Positions 13,555-25,549 of a stretch of 64,000 bases of DNA are shown piece by piece. The translations under genes were made by a program, and so were the position numbers. The notes under the pieces are model-generated. The model worked only from the letters and a program-made list of their open reading frames with translations. It did not search any database and was not told where the DNA came from. The DNA lies in assembly GCF_002865645.1 (NCBI RefSeq), contig NW_020194517.1, positions 682,001 through 746,000 of the forward strand, read 5' to 3'. The first letter of the stretch is position 1. Each line of letters opens with the position of its first letter. The stretch comes from Hyaloscypha bicolor E (taxonomy: Eukaryota > Ascomycota > Leotiomycetes > Helotiales > Hyaloscyphaceae).

Positions 13555-14460
13555 GGCTCAGTTCGCGACAAATTGTGAACTCCGCCTAGGATTGCGGGTT
13601 CGCACCCAAAATGTATCGCCAAAAAAAATACAAATATTCCAACCCGTCAAGAACAGGGGCGGATCTGAAGTCTACTGGGACAAGTCAATCGATCAGAACC
13701 ATGCGAATACCATCTGAAGCACTCGATCGTTGGAGGGAATAAACGTCAACGCGGTCGCACTTCGAGGCGGCTGCTTTTGGTGGCGCAGGGGTCCAGGAGC
13801 TCGGCCGAAGAGATATTCGTGATAAGTCTCGTGGAGATAGATGCAGAGGGTGAAGAGGACGAGTGCAGGCAGACCTGTGTCGATGGGGGTGTCGATGGGG
13901 TGTCGTTGGGGGTGAGCTCGACTCGCAGCTTCTCGCTCCGTACAACGCTCAGAGTTTGAGGCTGGAAGAAGGAAGTGACGGAGCGGGCAAAGGAAGGAGC
14001 AGCCCACAGTTCCATCAACACCGCGAACTCCCCTTACCCAGCGCTAGCACTTGTCTGACCAGGAAGCGCATGGGAGGCCGGCTAGCCTGAGCTGCAGATG
14101 CTTGTCATCCATGGATTTGTGGCGCCCACAACAGCCCGGAAGTCGAACATGATGGGTCGCTGGCGGGGCTAGGCCCAACTGGGAAATGACTGGCCGCCAG
14201 GGGCCATTCCGCGCTCGCGCTATGCCCGATGGCGTACTATCGCAGGGGAGGGGGGGAGGGGGAGGACTGTCCAAGGGGGGAGGGCGTGGGATCCGCTGCA
14301 ACTCTGCAGTTCTGCAGTGCTGCAGTGTGGGCGAACGGTTGACGCCGCGAGCTTTCCCGTCCGGGCCCATTCGCAAGAATGATGTTCCAACTTCCCCGGA
14401 ATCGTGTGCAGGACAGTACTGTTACTGTACGGGGAGTACTATAAATTTACATTGCAGCGC
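13555..14460. other. Upstream region of SSN6
   Basis: No supported gene. Minus-strand frames between 13685 and 14021 include a hydrophobic stretch (ALVLFTLCIYLHETYHEYLF), but adjoining frames would need a frameshift to make a plausible protein. Guanine runs at 14245-14262 and 14275-14290 could form a G-quadruplex on the plus strand. Confidence 0.4.
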
Positions 14461-14464
14461 GCGT

Positions 14465-14497
14465 GCTCGTCTCGTCCTCGTCCCCGTCCTCGTCCTC
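14465..14497. repeat. CTCGTC/CTCGTCC low-complexity tract
   Basis: An imperfect repeat of CTCGTC-type units in GC-rich non-coding DNA upstream of SSN6. Confidence 0.6.
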
Positions 14498-14993
14498 AGA
14501 CTCCGGCGCAGACTCAGGCTCAGTCAGACTCGAGCCGCGATCAACTGCGCCGTCCTCTGGGTCCCGCCCAGCAGTCAGGTCGTGATGGTCCGCGCAGGTC
14601 TCAGGGCAGGCAGTCCCGCGAGCGCAAGACTTGGGCACGACGCAGTAGTGTCGTGACGGCGCCGGGGCCGGGCGGAGGGCATTATTTGACGGCGGACAGA
14701 GCTCGCATTTGTGGGGGTTTTGGGTTGCAGCGGAAAAAGGCCATCATCGATGGTGATGGGCAAGGGGCAAGGGTGTCATCGTGGTGGTGGCTGTCCGATG
14801 TCTCACGCTGGGGAAACACTCGACGAGCGGCGAAATAAGACTAACTAACCTGCGGCCCGGTTGCCCTATCGGGATCCAGGGCTGCAGGCCGCTCGTTTCT
14901 CAACGATCCAGGGAGCAAAGACCAGGCATGCCAGGCAAGACCCAGCATGGCACAAGAGATCCGGGAGCCATGCCAGTCTGCCACCCAGTTGCC

Positions 14994-15065
14994 AGAGCCG
15001 GAGCCAAAGGCAGAGCCAGAGCCAGAGCCAGAGCCAGAGCCAGGGCCAGAGCCAGGGCCAGAGCG
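14994..15065. repeat. Hexanucleotide tandem repeat (GAGCCA)n
   Basis: About twelve copies of GAGCCA/GAGCCG/GGGCCA units in tandem. All six frames across it are open or nearly so, which creates artificial Arg-Ala, Ser-Gln and Glu-Pro repeat proteins, so the long frames here should not be read as genes. Confidence 0.9.
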
Positions 15066-17380
15066 AATGGAGTGGCACAGCATGAGAGGTTCGGCAAAGT
15101 CTTCATCTCCTGCAGGCGCAAGCGAGCAGGCCGGCGCCCACGCCAGCATGCATATCACCACCAGAAAACGGCTGCAGCGATCAATCAATCAAGCTTCAGC
15201 TGTCCATCCGGGGCTCCCACTGCCCTCCCTACTGGGCTCCCAATGGGGTATCAATCCAGAACCCTTGATCAAATACCCAGCCCAGGTCTGGTATATCCTG
15301 GCCGCTTGCCACGTCTCCCGTCCCAAGCTCCCATGACTCAAGTCAGATATCTTAATAAAGATACAGTGCTTGCGCAGTAGTTCTAGGCTGCGTCGGAATA
15401 AATTCGATGAGGTGAGTCGTGTCGCATTCAGCCGCCGCATCCGGATGTGAACTGTATTATTTCCCCGCGTCTCCAGACGGCAGGGAATGATATCAACGAA
15501 GCTTGGGTGTGATGATTTCCTCTTGATCTTGAAACAAGATCGACAACGCTCAGAAACATCTCGGGAGAAAACGTGAAGTCTCTCAGATTCGGCTTATCCG
15601 GGAAACGGGTCATGTCTCTGTCGATGTCTGTGAATAGCACTTGACTTGTGCTGCCACTCACAAACTTCCTCCCCCATCCTTCGCCAAAGCAGCACAAGGG
15701 CCCAGGAACCCAGCCGCCCTCCTCGGCGTCACGTTCCCCCCCAAACCATAAACCATCTCAAAGCGAAGCCTGACAAACGTCACGTCCTGTAATGCAGTGC
15801 ATGGTGTGGCTGGGCGCATACATACAAACACAAAGCTATTGTCGGCAATCCTCCTCTCATGGCCCTTGGCCGCCCCCTTCCATTTTCTTTTAGACGGACT
15901 GACCCCTCACTGGACTTTAACTGTCACCAGCGCGACGATGCGCGCAGAACACCTCGATTGGATAAACGACTGTGCTTTTCAGCCACTGGGTACATGGCGG
16001 CACTGAAACTGGTACGACATAGCTCTTTTGCTTGTCCAAAGCTTGTCGACTCAGGGAGCGATGGCCGCATCGAGAATGGTAGCACGTGACATGGAGATCG
16101 ACTTCGTCTTCGACTTAATATACTTGGGATATGAGTGTTCTCCATGAGGGGCCGATACTGCGGAGGTGGGTGGTTGGGAACATTTATCTGGAGAAAGAAG
16201 AATCGGAGAATCATGGAAGCTCTCGGCTGGTCACGTGCTTGGGGCTTGACCTGCATGCAGACAGAAGGGTTTTTTTTACTCTGAACCGCCACGACGCCTT
16301 TCTACATGCCAGCATGCCAGCCCCATCCGGAAAAAAAGAAAAGAAACCGAAAAACCTAACTGAATTTCCTCCAAATCAGCAGCGTGAAGATCCCTACCTC
16401 CAAATCGAACGCCCCACGTCCACTTTCATCCACATATGCATGCTTCAAAGGCTCAAACATGGGCGGCTACGAGGCTAAAAGCGCATGCCGCTGACCGACA
16501 GCGGCGGCATTTGACCTATAAAAGTTTCATCGGAAGCCACTCCTCCACCGCAACACCAGTAAGGCAAGGCAAGGCGCTGTGCATGTATGTCTCCCTCCCC
16601 CACGAAGGAGGGCGAGCGGCAGGCTATGAATTGTGTCAGATGCACAAAGCTGTTGCCTTCCCCCCCTCCTCTGTGCATCCCGCCTGTGCTGACAATCGCA
16701 AAAATCCCACTGGGCACCGCTGCGGCTGATCCCGAACACGGAAATGGCCCAAGCCCCGTCCCCTCGCCTCTCCTCCCCCATCCAAACAATAGAACTGGTG
16801 CGAATTTGGAGAAACAGGACTCAGAAGAAGTGGAATCACAGGTTCAGAATCAAATCTCGATCCGTGTCTCACGCCCCGGCCGGCTCGTGGAGTGAGTCGG
16901 ATTTCCTTTTTCCGGGGGTTCTTGCCATCTGCAGAAGTGAGCCCCTGGGCACCAACCCCAACATCAGAAACCTTCTCCGCCACCATCTCCCACCAGCGCC
17001 CTGAAGTTGCGCCACTTAGCCCACTGAGACGCCTTGCCAGCTAGCCTTTAAAGATCGAGACCCTAGGCCTTTTGGGCACCCTGTTTAGTGCGTGCTTGAC
17101 GCTGAACAGTGAACGCGATTGAATCATAGGGGGTGGTCAATAAGAATGGGTAGGCTGCACTCGGTGACTGCGCCTTGAGGTTGGAAGGTGAAGATTATGA
17201 GGGAAGAGGATTGTGGAGTCATTAAAAACACCTCGGATCATTTCTTGCGTTTGAAACATCCAGTTAATAATACCATAACCCTGCCAAGGCACCTGCGAGC
17301 TGTCCCCCGCACATGCCTGCGGCTGCCCAGCTATATCACAACTCGTAGGACAGTAATTCTCCCTTTGACCTAGTTACTCT
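15066..17380. other. Gene-free intergenic DNA
   Basis: I find no gene in this 2.3 kb. Many overlapping short frames occur on both strands without domain features. Two CACGTG hexamers lie near 16083 and 16233. Because SSN6 lies on the minus strand, the part nearest 15 kb may still be its distal promoter. Confidence 0.45.
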
Positions 17381-18083
17381 GTAATAGTCCCCTAACATTT
17401 ACTACACTCCACTGTCGTACCCGAAGGACATTAACAAGTCTCCCAGAATGTTGCAGTAATGCGGGTGTATGTAATATAATTCAGATATATCAGGAAGAGA
17501 GGTGTGGCGCGGAGGGCCAGAGCTTAAGGTTAAATACAGTGAATATGGTCACGTGAGGTCAGATCACGTTGTCAGCCTGCAGTTGCCATGCAACATAAAG
17601 CTTAATAATTAAATTATGATTAATTAGATAATTAAATAAATTAAATATAATTAATTACCTTAATTATTTTTTGGACACACTTTATAACTATAATAGGGTA
17701 ATATGCATATGCTTATTAGCCAGGATTTGCCTATACCCACTGCGTAAGTTCACGTTCAATTTTCACATCAGCTAGGCAATATGGCGTAGTTTCTATCGAA
17801 CGCCCACTAGATGAATCATACCAGCACTTGGCTCAAATGAGATCATTCTTCTAAAGTCCTCTACATAGAAGGAGCATCTTTATTTGATGACGACCATTCG
17901 TTTCTGGTGGTCGTTGCCTCACTAGAGCTTCACTTGATGACAGAGCAGCTGAGAATTTGGGTATCATAGTGATATACAGTCAACATTATACACGCCTAGC
18001 ACCGAGATCTATCCGCAGATCCTCCAACGCCACCAAATTATAATAGGATCACGCCGCCGTACGATTGTCATATCTTCTTTCTC
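17381..18083. other. AT-rich island
   Basis: The core at about 17595-17710 consists almost only of A and T, with repeated TTAATTA and AATTAA words, in sharp contrast to the balanced composition elsewhere. No open frame is present. It may be the remains of a repeat altered by RIP-type C-to-T mutation, an origin-like AT tract, or a local mutation bias; nothing here decides between them. Confidence 0.6.
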
Positions 18084-19206
18084 TTAATGAGCTCCTTTTT
18101 CGTCTTCTCTTTCAGGTACATAAGTCGTCTCTCCAAGCATGGCAGATGGTGTCTGAACATTTGGCTGAGGTTGTATTTGCACACTAGGCCCGGCTTGAGT
18201 TGGCGGTGGAGTTTGAGTCTTCGCAGGTCCTGCTGTCGCAGCGTGTAACCTCTGATCTAAAGCCTTCAATGCCAAAGCCCGCCTCCTCTCTGCTTCTGCT
18301 CGTGCCCCTCCTGGAGCACCTCGCTGGATAAAGGTATCACCTCGAGATGCTGATACGTCTGCGGCTGAGAACGGTGTACATATGCGCAGTGACACAAGGA
18401 TGTTATAAACCTGGTTCGAGAAGACGGAAACGAATGGCTTCACTGGGTCGGGGAAGAATTCGGCGAAAGCAAAAGTTTCGCTAGCATCTCCTCGCAATGA
18501 AGCTGGTTGGGAAGTTTCGAGGTCTGGGAAAGCAGGCTTATAGAACCGCAGATATGTCCAGCTAGTCAAGAATGCATTCGTGACCAGGAAGAAACTGGCA
18601 GCACTCAGGATGGGAGTGAGGGATAGCAGAAAGACGCCGAGGATATGGAGGAGGGGGAATCGAGGAACTCGGAGTGAAACAATGCCGCGGAACAGCGTAA
18701 CGGTATGTGCGGGTACGAGTTGTGAGAAGGCGACAAGGAAGGATATTTGTAAAGATATGGTGCCGTTGATAGTCATTAACCTCGGGTTGGTCAGCAAATT
18801 GAATAGCAGGAGTGGAAGTCTGCACTTACGTCCAGCTCATATCCCCAGTAATTGCAAATAAAATCACCAAGGCCCCAAAGCAAGCCAAATTAGGGATCAG
18901 CGCAGCAACTAGGAGAAACTTTCCAAACTCTGCTGACGTCCACGCTCTCTCAAGATACCTCCCTCCATAGTAGATTGTAGCGCCAGAGATTCCCAGCGTG
19001 AAGACATTGTTCTCCACCAGAGTTGTGGTGAGGAAGGTCCAAGGATATATCAGAGATAGTTGCGGTACTAGAACGAGGTATGGAACGACGACGTCAGACT
19101 CCTCCGTCCATTGCCGGTAGCGGATTGCAAAACTCAGGAGAGACTGCGCCACAAGGGCAATGAGGAGGAGACGCGTGATGGGTGGGATGTTCAGTCTAGG
19201 AGGCAT
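18084..19206 (-). CDS. TMEM115/DUF1751 rhomboid-like integral membrane protein
   Basis: Two exons, 18830-19206 and 18084-18780, give 357 residues. The N-terminal half has several membrane helices, for example ITRLLLIALVAQSLLSFAIR and LLHILGVFLLSLTPILSAAS. Between them sits the family signature PWTFLTTTLVENNVFTLGIS and YYGGRYLERAWTS, typical of the rhomboid-like TMEM115 fold. The C-terminal third is cytosolic and disordered, with RAEAERRRALALKALDQRLH and a Pro/Gln-rich tail. Human TMEM115 is a Golgi membrane protein linked to retrograde traffic, and no protease catalytic pair is expected. The gene is divergent from the Sif2-like gene, with 820 bases between their start codons. Confidence 0.9.
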
Positions 19207-20026
19207 GGCGGCGTACTTGGAGGGTCCTTGGAGGATCGACGTAGGGGTGGAGGGACGTTGATTGTTCCTGAGTCTCTGGATGTTCCAGAGCTCCAGAAGG
19301 AAGAGGACAACACGCGGAAGTTAGCTCAGTCACGTGGCATATTTTAAGCATCGAATGAATCCGCCTCGCTTCGAGAACAAGTTGAGCAACGCCTGAAACT
19401 CCCGGGCATGTTCAGAAGATCCACTCTCCCGTTCCCTACCATCCATGCTGCTGAACGTTGCCCGCAGTTGATCGCATCTCTATCACATCTACACTCACCA
19501 TCGACATGTCGCACCGCGTGTAGAAGCCGCTATGGCCGCGAGATTCTTATTCTCCCTGTTCCCAGGCCCAGACTCCTCTGCTCCTCTGCTCCAGTTTGTC
19601 ACAGCCAATCGACAAACCCTGCGAACCCTATGTCGCTGGCGCGCCGCTGCTCACTTTAGCAGGAATTAGGGAGAGCCAGGCGATCCAGCAGAAGCAGCAC
19701 CGCACCTCCGAACACCCTCTCCCGCGCCCATTGGTGCGTCTTGATTGGAAGCCTTGAAGGCGTCGATCCCTGACAACGAAGCACCCCTACATGGTCTCTG
19801 CCCCTGCAAAATCGTACCTGCTCTCGGCTTGGTGGTGGCCAGGTCTGCCAGCCGCCTTAGTCCCAGTCCCCACATCAAGCATCCCGCACGACTATTTCGT
19901 CTGTTCCGGAGGACCTTCATTCCTGATCTCGACACTCACCCATCAACACCAGCCCACAAGACGACCTGACGAATATACCGCTCCCCGCCATCTCCTCGTG
20001 CATCGCGAGGCCCCCACAGCGAAGCG
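19207..20026. promoter_or_regulatory. Divergent promoter region, TMEM115-like and Sif2-like genes
   Basis: The start codons of two divergent genes face each other across this stretch. A CACGTG is present near 19330, about 125 bases from the TMEM115-like start. No gene is seen inside; open frames at 19408-19970 are short and overlap on opposite strands. Confidence 0.45.
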
Positions 20027-22086
20027 ATGACGAAGGAGAAGCTCGATTCCCATAGGATCAACTATCTGATCTGGAGGTACGTGTTTCCTCGTGATCCACC
20101 CGCTCGGTTTTCAGGTACAGAGGCTTTCGCTAACGGCAATTACATCACAGGTATCTCTTGGAATCAGGTTCGTACACGTCGGATTCGGTGTATCAGGCCC
20201 TTGGTGAGAACTAATCACGGTGCTCCAGATTATCGAGAGACTGCTGCTCGACTCCAGAAGGAGTGGAACGTCCAAGATCCGCAGGAGTTACCATTTGCGC
20301 CCCATGTCACTCATCATGCACTAGTGTCTGTTTTGAACAGAGGCCTTCTGTACAATGTGCAGGAGAGGGAACCCGAGCAGGTGCGTAGAAAATGAAATTG
20401 GGAGCTAATCCTGACCATCTCGGTCCCAACTGACACTCACCGCAGTCCACGGGCGACGTTGCGGCTCCTGCGTGCGGATTCTTTGGTCCTTTAATGCCAG
20501 CATCGCCAGCGGCTGACGAGGATTTTGAAAATGCCCGAAAACGCCAAATCGACAACGACCAGGCCCAAATTCAAGGCGGACCACCAGTAAAGAAAGCACG
20601 TCTCAGCAATGGCTACGAGAATGGCTTCGAACCAACTCCAATGGACATCGATGACGACCAAAACGGCGATGAAAACGCGTACCCATCGCCCGAGCAGGTG
20701 CCCTCTCCAGTCATTGTCACGGTCGGACCCGAGCAAGGCACGCAGGTGGACAAAGTCCACGAACTGTCGACTGAAACGACGTTTCTCGAGCTTTCAGATG
20801 AGCCTTCGTCGAGAAACGCCGTGCTGCTACAATGCGAATTTAATCCCATTGATCCCACGATCTTGGCCGCAGCGGGAACCGATGCGCTAGCCCGCATGTG
20901 GACGCTCTCGCGTATCATTCCCGATTCAGGGTCGGAAAGCCCCAGAAGCACCAGGAAGCCTGTCTTTGCATCTGCACACAACCTTCTCGACGAGAGCGCT
21001 CCTTCTACTACTACTGCTACCGGTCTATCGTGGTCATCCGATGGAAACTATCTCGCAGTATCTAGTGAGCCGCAGGATGACGGCGATGGGAATGGGAAGG
21101 TAGATGCAAAGGTGGAGTTCTGGGACAACAATGCACAATCCTTCGCCGAATTCAACAGCTTCGAATCGCCGGTTTGTTGTCTCCATTGGAATCTTGCCAA
21201 TACTGCCTGCTTGGCCATCTCCCCGCAGGATGAGAACAGAGGTACGCTGTTGACTGTCATGCTCCCAAATATGAGCAACTCCTTGTCTTACTCTTTACCA
21301 AATCATTCGCTGGATCAGCAAATGCTGGATGCTACCTGGACGAGCGAGGACGAATTTTTCATATGTGGCGGTGACCTCCTTCTCGCATTCCATTGCACTG
21401 AAGAATCGATATCACCCGGGAAAAAGCATGAGACTCGAGACAACGACACCCTTTGCAGGGTTACCTACGACTGGCACTCCCGGCTGCTGGCTACCACGAA
21501 CGAGTCAGGCATAATTGATGTGCGTCAAAGATTGAAAAGGTCCTCTGAATTCTGACTGACTTGTGGATAGATTTGGGATCAAGCAGCACACATCCGTTCA
21601 TTTAACGCTCACCAAGGCCAAGTTAATTCGTTGGTCTGGCAACCCATTCCGTTTCTTGTGGCTGTAGAAGATGATGCAGAGCGACTGCTGGCGTCGTGTG
21701 GTGAGGACGGGGCCATAAGCATCTGGAATGCCCGTTCTGTAGATTCAAAACCAAAGTGCTCAATGACGATGGGCAACGCTGTAGTTGCCGTGTCATTTAC
21801 ACCTGATGGCGCATTTATTGCTGGTGCTACTAGTCAGCGAGTCTGTATTTGGAAAGTTGACGATGTTCACCTCCCTCGAGCGATTTGGACCAGAGGAGAT
21901 GAAGTCGGCTGGCGAACACCCCAGTCTCAACACTCCTCCACAGATGAGGACCAATTTTCGTTATGTTGGGATGCAAATGGCCAAAAGCTTGCCTATGGGG
22001 TGAACAGTCGGGTATGTCTATTTCTTTCATGCGATCTCGCAGAAACTAATCAAATGAAGTTGGCAGTGATAAACTTTCGCCGATGA
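20027..22086 (+). CDS. LisH-WD40 protein, Sif2/TBL1-like (Set3/HDAC complex subunit)
   Basis: Six exons: 20027-20076, 20151-20167, 20229-20380, 20446-21519, 21571-22011 and 22060-22086, giving 586 residues. The N-terminus forms a LisH motif across three exons: HRINYLIWRYLLESDYRETA, then ARLQKEW, followed by LPFAPHVTHHALVSVLNRGL. After a disordered acidic segment with a likely nuclear signal (RKRQ, KKAR) come WD40 repeats such as FNPIDPTILAAAGTDALARM, TGLSWSSDGNYLAVSS and ERLLASCGEDGAISIWNARS. This arrangement is that of yeast Sif2 and animal TBL1, scaffolds of Set3/SMRT-NCoR histone deacetylase complexes. Exon 2 is only 17 bases. The family match across it supports the choice of splice sites, though the third intron-exon pattern uses a weak GTTCGT donor. 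Confidence 0.88.
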
Positions 22087-22832
22087 CCGGACGACTCAAG
22101 GAAAACGACAATGAATCTTGACAGTGTGCGACCTGACGACTTGGGATGGAAATATTCGGCGATGGTACTATGATTATACCATTGCAAGTACGTCGACGAT
22201 GAAGTATGACGGGACGATACAAAATCAAACCCGATTTCATCATGAATGTTACGGCAAGGCGGTAGCTCGAAACAGAGAGATAAGGCACCAGAGGTGGCTT
22301 AAAAGCGACAAAGTGTCGTGCCGCGGTAGAGACGCGATTGGCTTGCAAGCCCGCAAGCCTTTTTAAAAGATGCACTATCCCTTACTGGGTAATCAATAGA
22401 GATTGATATACAAGCATTGCATAAAACACTAAAGTGTCCACGAGCAGTGCTCGGGTTGTCCATATAACGGGTTTTGATTGTCTGTAGCGCTGCCTTTCCG
22501 TTTCTCCAACCCTAGATCTCATGAATATCAAGTTGGCAACCCCTGCCAGCGGGTGAATAAATTGGCAGTGGTAATACAGAACTTATGCAACGAGACGATT
22601 TTTTGGTGCAACTCAAGAGGCATAATTTGTCACACTACAGTAGTTATGTCACCTTTATCTTTAATCACCAGGTTGGGAGAGGGTATGAAGACGCAATGAA
22701 ACTCAGCATTCAACGACTTCAGGAATTAGGAAGGAACTTATTTTATCGCTCTTCAAGTCTCTCACAAATTTTGTATTGCACTATCGAAAATGAAACTGTT
22801 GCATCTATTTTGCTTTTGGGTCGCTCAAAGGC
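22087..22832. other. Intergenic region between convergent genes
   Basis: This stretch lies between the 3' ends of the Sif2-like gene and the GH51 gene. I see no gene; the 202-codon plus-strand frame extending to 23193 is largely antisense to the GH51 coding sequence. Confidence 0.5.
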
Positions 22833-24700
22833 CTACGCAGACCAACCCAGCTTCCTCGTATTCAAGCGTACCCCATCTCCCTGCACCACCTCTGTGATCT
22901 TCTTCCTAGTCGACCACCTCAGCAACGTCATGGAGTGTTTCGCGAACTTGTACTTTCCTTGGCCATCCCATTTACTCTCCTTCACGCCCACTTGCTCTTC
23001 CCCTTCCACATTCACAGCTTTGACATCCTTCCCAGTGATTGTGTATACCTCTACTTCTTTTCCCACACTCACCAGATCAACTTCAAAGTCGGTTGTCTCG
23101 TTGATGTTAACGACCACAAGACTAATGACTCCATGTTCATTCACAGAAGCACTGACATCCAACCAACTAGCACCTTGCTCCAGCACCCCCTGAAGCCAAG
23201 CTGGTTCCGTCACACCACCATAAGCGCCAGCACTGACATGAACGCCTACCGTCCAACCCCTCATATACCTACTGAAAAGTAACAACGGCCACCATGTCGC
23301 CTGCTTCACAACCCCATCCTTCGTCGTCATCAACGGACTAATAACATTCACGCTCTGCGCAATATTCGCCATTCCTACCCACCGACTCTGCCTCACAAAA
23401 ACATTCAACCACACCGCCACCCCGAGCGCATCAGACAGCGTATACAGCTCCTCCGCGCCCTTTTCCCCGGGTGCCCGCGTAGGATCCCACATATTCCACT
23501 CATCGAAGCAGATCTTCGTCTTCCCCACACTCGGCGGTATGTTTTTTTCGATCCGCGCAATATCGATCAGTGCGGCAGCCGTCTCAATCGCGCGCTCAGC
23601 CGAGAGCGGCGCGGTGACGTTCGAGAGGTGCGATTTGCCAGACGTGTAGATGTGTATTGAGTGCATGTCCGCGTACTGGATGCAAAAATTGAGAACTTTG
23701 TGGTCCCATGATGAATGGCCGGTTTCGCCGCAGAGGATGAGGCAGAGAGACGGATCGAGAAGTTTGAGGGCTTTGGCCCATTGGAAGGCTTTCTTGGAGT
23801 AGTCTTCTGCCGTCATTTGCTCAACTTGCCATGGGCCCCAGACCTGGGCTTATCAGTCCAAATCTGAAGAAAAGAGGCGAGAAGGACGCACCTCGTTACC
23901 TAATGCCCAATACTTAATATTGTAAGGCTCCTCATGGCCATTCTTCCGTCGAAGGTTGGCATAATAAGTATTCCTCGTCCCATTGCAATACTCAACCCAA
24001 GCTAACGCCTCATCCAGAGACCCAGTTCCCATGTTGAGACAGAAATACGGCTCAACTCTGTTCTCTTTCCCTTCACTCAAAACTCCGAGCCAGTGCATGA
24101 ATTCGTCAGTCCCTGTCACCCATCAGTATTTTTTGAATGGAGAGAGGAGCACATGCTCGCGTTACGTACCGAACTGATTAGTTTCCGTCCCCAGCCAAGC
24201 AAGTTCCGGACGAGAAGGTCTGTTCTCTCGCGGTCCAACTCCATCTTGCCAGTGGTAAGTTGCGATGAAATTCCCACCTGGGTAGCGGATCACGGGAATG
24301 TCGAGGTCGCGAAGGGCAGAGAGGACGTCAGTCCTGTAGCCATGGGTGTCTGAAAGTGGGTTTTCGGGGTCGTAGATGCCGCCGTAGATGCAGCGGCCCA
24401 TGTGTCTGGAGAGGGTTGCTGTCAGCGAGAGAAGTTGTGATGAAAATCATGAAATAGGGGATTTCGGGAGGATGCTTTGAGAAAGAGTCCACGGAGGAAT
24501 GTAAAGCAGATTGGCTGTCATAAGTCCAAAAGCAGAAGACTCACTCCATGAAACCTCCATATATGTTTGGATCTTCAAAAATCGTAAGTAAATTTCTGAC
24601 TTCACCCCATTCTTGACGTACCGATTTTCGAAAGTCTCCTCGAGACATCGACAATAATCGAGGGGGTTTCATCTTCAGGAATTCTCGTGAAAGTCGTCAT
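22833..24700 (-). CDS. GH51 alpha-L-arabinofuranosidase, intracellular type
   Basis: Five exons: 24622-24700, 24545-24572, 24170-24405, 23892-24112 and 22833-23843, giving 524 residues. The start reads [20 protein letters not shown] and has no signal peptide, so the enzyme should be cytosolic. [20 protein letters not shown] followed by GGIYDP is the family start of the (beta/alpha)8 barrel. The acid/base glutamate is in ALGNEVWGPW and the nucleophile in [12 protein letters not shown]. The C-terminal beta domain includes [18 protein letters not shown]51 enzymes cut terminal alpha-L-arabinofuranose from arabinan or arabinoxylan fragments with retention of configuration. It is divergent from an MFS sugar transporter, suggesting uptake of short oligosaccharides or arabinose coupled to hydrolysis inside the cell; that coupling is inference. 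Confidence 0.95.
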
Positions 24701-25549
24701 CTTTCTACTATGCTTCGGCCGTGCTTGCGGGGTGGGAATGGCCAGTCTTCGTGGCCGACAGTCAGACAGCAGAGGTAAGATATCCCATCCCAAAATCTCT
24801 TGAGAGCGGGCCATTGGATGATGCACATTTCGGTATTTCTGTCACTTCTTGGCGGCCTCAGCTCATGACGGCTCCATCTTCCATGATGAGCCCGCAGGCG
24901 CCACAAAAATATGTGGTTGACGGCTGCATCAGCGAGCGCGCTGATTGGAGCGCATATATCCTCATTTGCTACTGTGTATGCAAGGAGGGGAGAAGGCGCC
25001 TCTCTGGCCGCTGAGTTGTGGAAAAATGCAGCAGCGCCCGCGCCGTCAAGCTAAGGTTACTTCCTGTAGTGCCCAGAAGCTTGACCTTCCCCACACTTCA
25101 CTTTGGCCCCGCCAGCCACTTGGTCATTGCGACAACATCGGTCAATTGCCAGCAACCGACCGGGCTCCACGGTTTGGACGTGCCGAAATGGAGGACAGAA
25201 GAACGACCGAAGTGGACGGTCAAGCGGCATTGGCTGGATGCCACCACCTCAATGGTATGCGGGCCAATAGAGCAGTTCCTGTTTGCCGTCCCTCGTCTCC
25301 CTGGCGTTTGCACGCCACACCAACGGCGCTCTGCTGTGATACTGTATCTGCTCTGCTTGGGATTGAAGCAGTCTTGCACATGGCAGCCCCCCAGTCTCCC
25401 CGCATGGAAATCTTCCCCCCACCGGACGGAAGCTATTCTCCGAGACTATAAGGATGCCTTTCCAATCCCTTCCCTTGTGAATTTTCTCATGTCATTCTTG
25501 CCTCTGGCAGTTCTCCTCTCTTTGTTTCTGTGCCTGGAAATCAGCCATC
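24701..25549. promoter_or_regulatory. Shared promoter of GH51 and sugar transporter, with CreA-type sites
   Basis: This 849-base region separates two divergent carbohydrate genes. It contains six matches to the fungal carbon-repressor consensus SYGGRG: 24727-24732, 25089-25094, 25107-25112, 25389-25394, 25398-25403 and 25417-25422, the last three clustered. About three would be expected by chance, so this is only suggestive. I found no clear XlnR-type GGCTAA site. Confidence 0.45.

Noticed and set aside
13693..14021. Small membrane-protein gene (ALVLFTLCIYLHETYHEYLF)
   Set aside because: A plausible protein would need a frameshift between two overlapping frames with no room for an intron.
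14186..14656. 156-codon plus-strand frame
   Set aside because: GC-rich low-complexity DNA with equally long overlapping frames on both strands and no recognisable features.
14781..15380. 199-codon plus-strand frame with RARARARA and overlapping frames on both strands
   Set aside because: The length comes from the GAGCCA hexanucleotide repeat, which is stop-free in most frames. There is no domain and the frames conflict with each other.
20168..20228. Reading SYTSDSVYQAL in this intron as part of the Sif2-like LisH domain
   Set aside because: It would need a 25-base intron or a stop readthrough. Removing the whole 61 bases gives a better LisH match, YLLESDYRETAARL.
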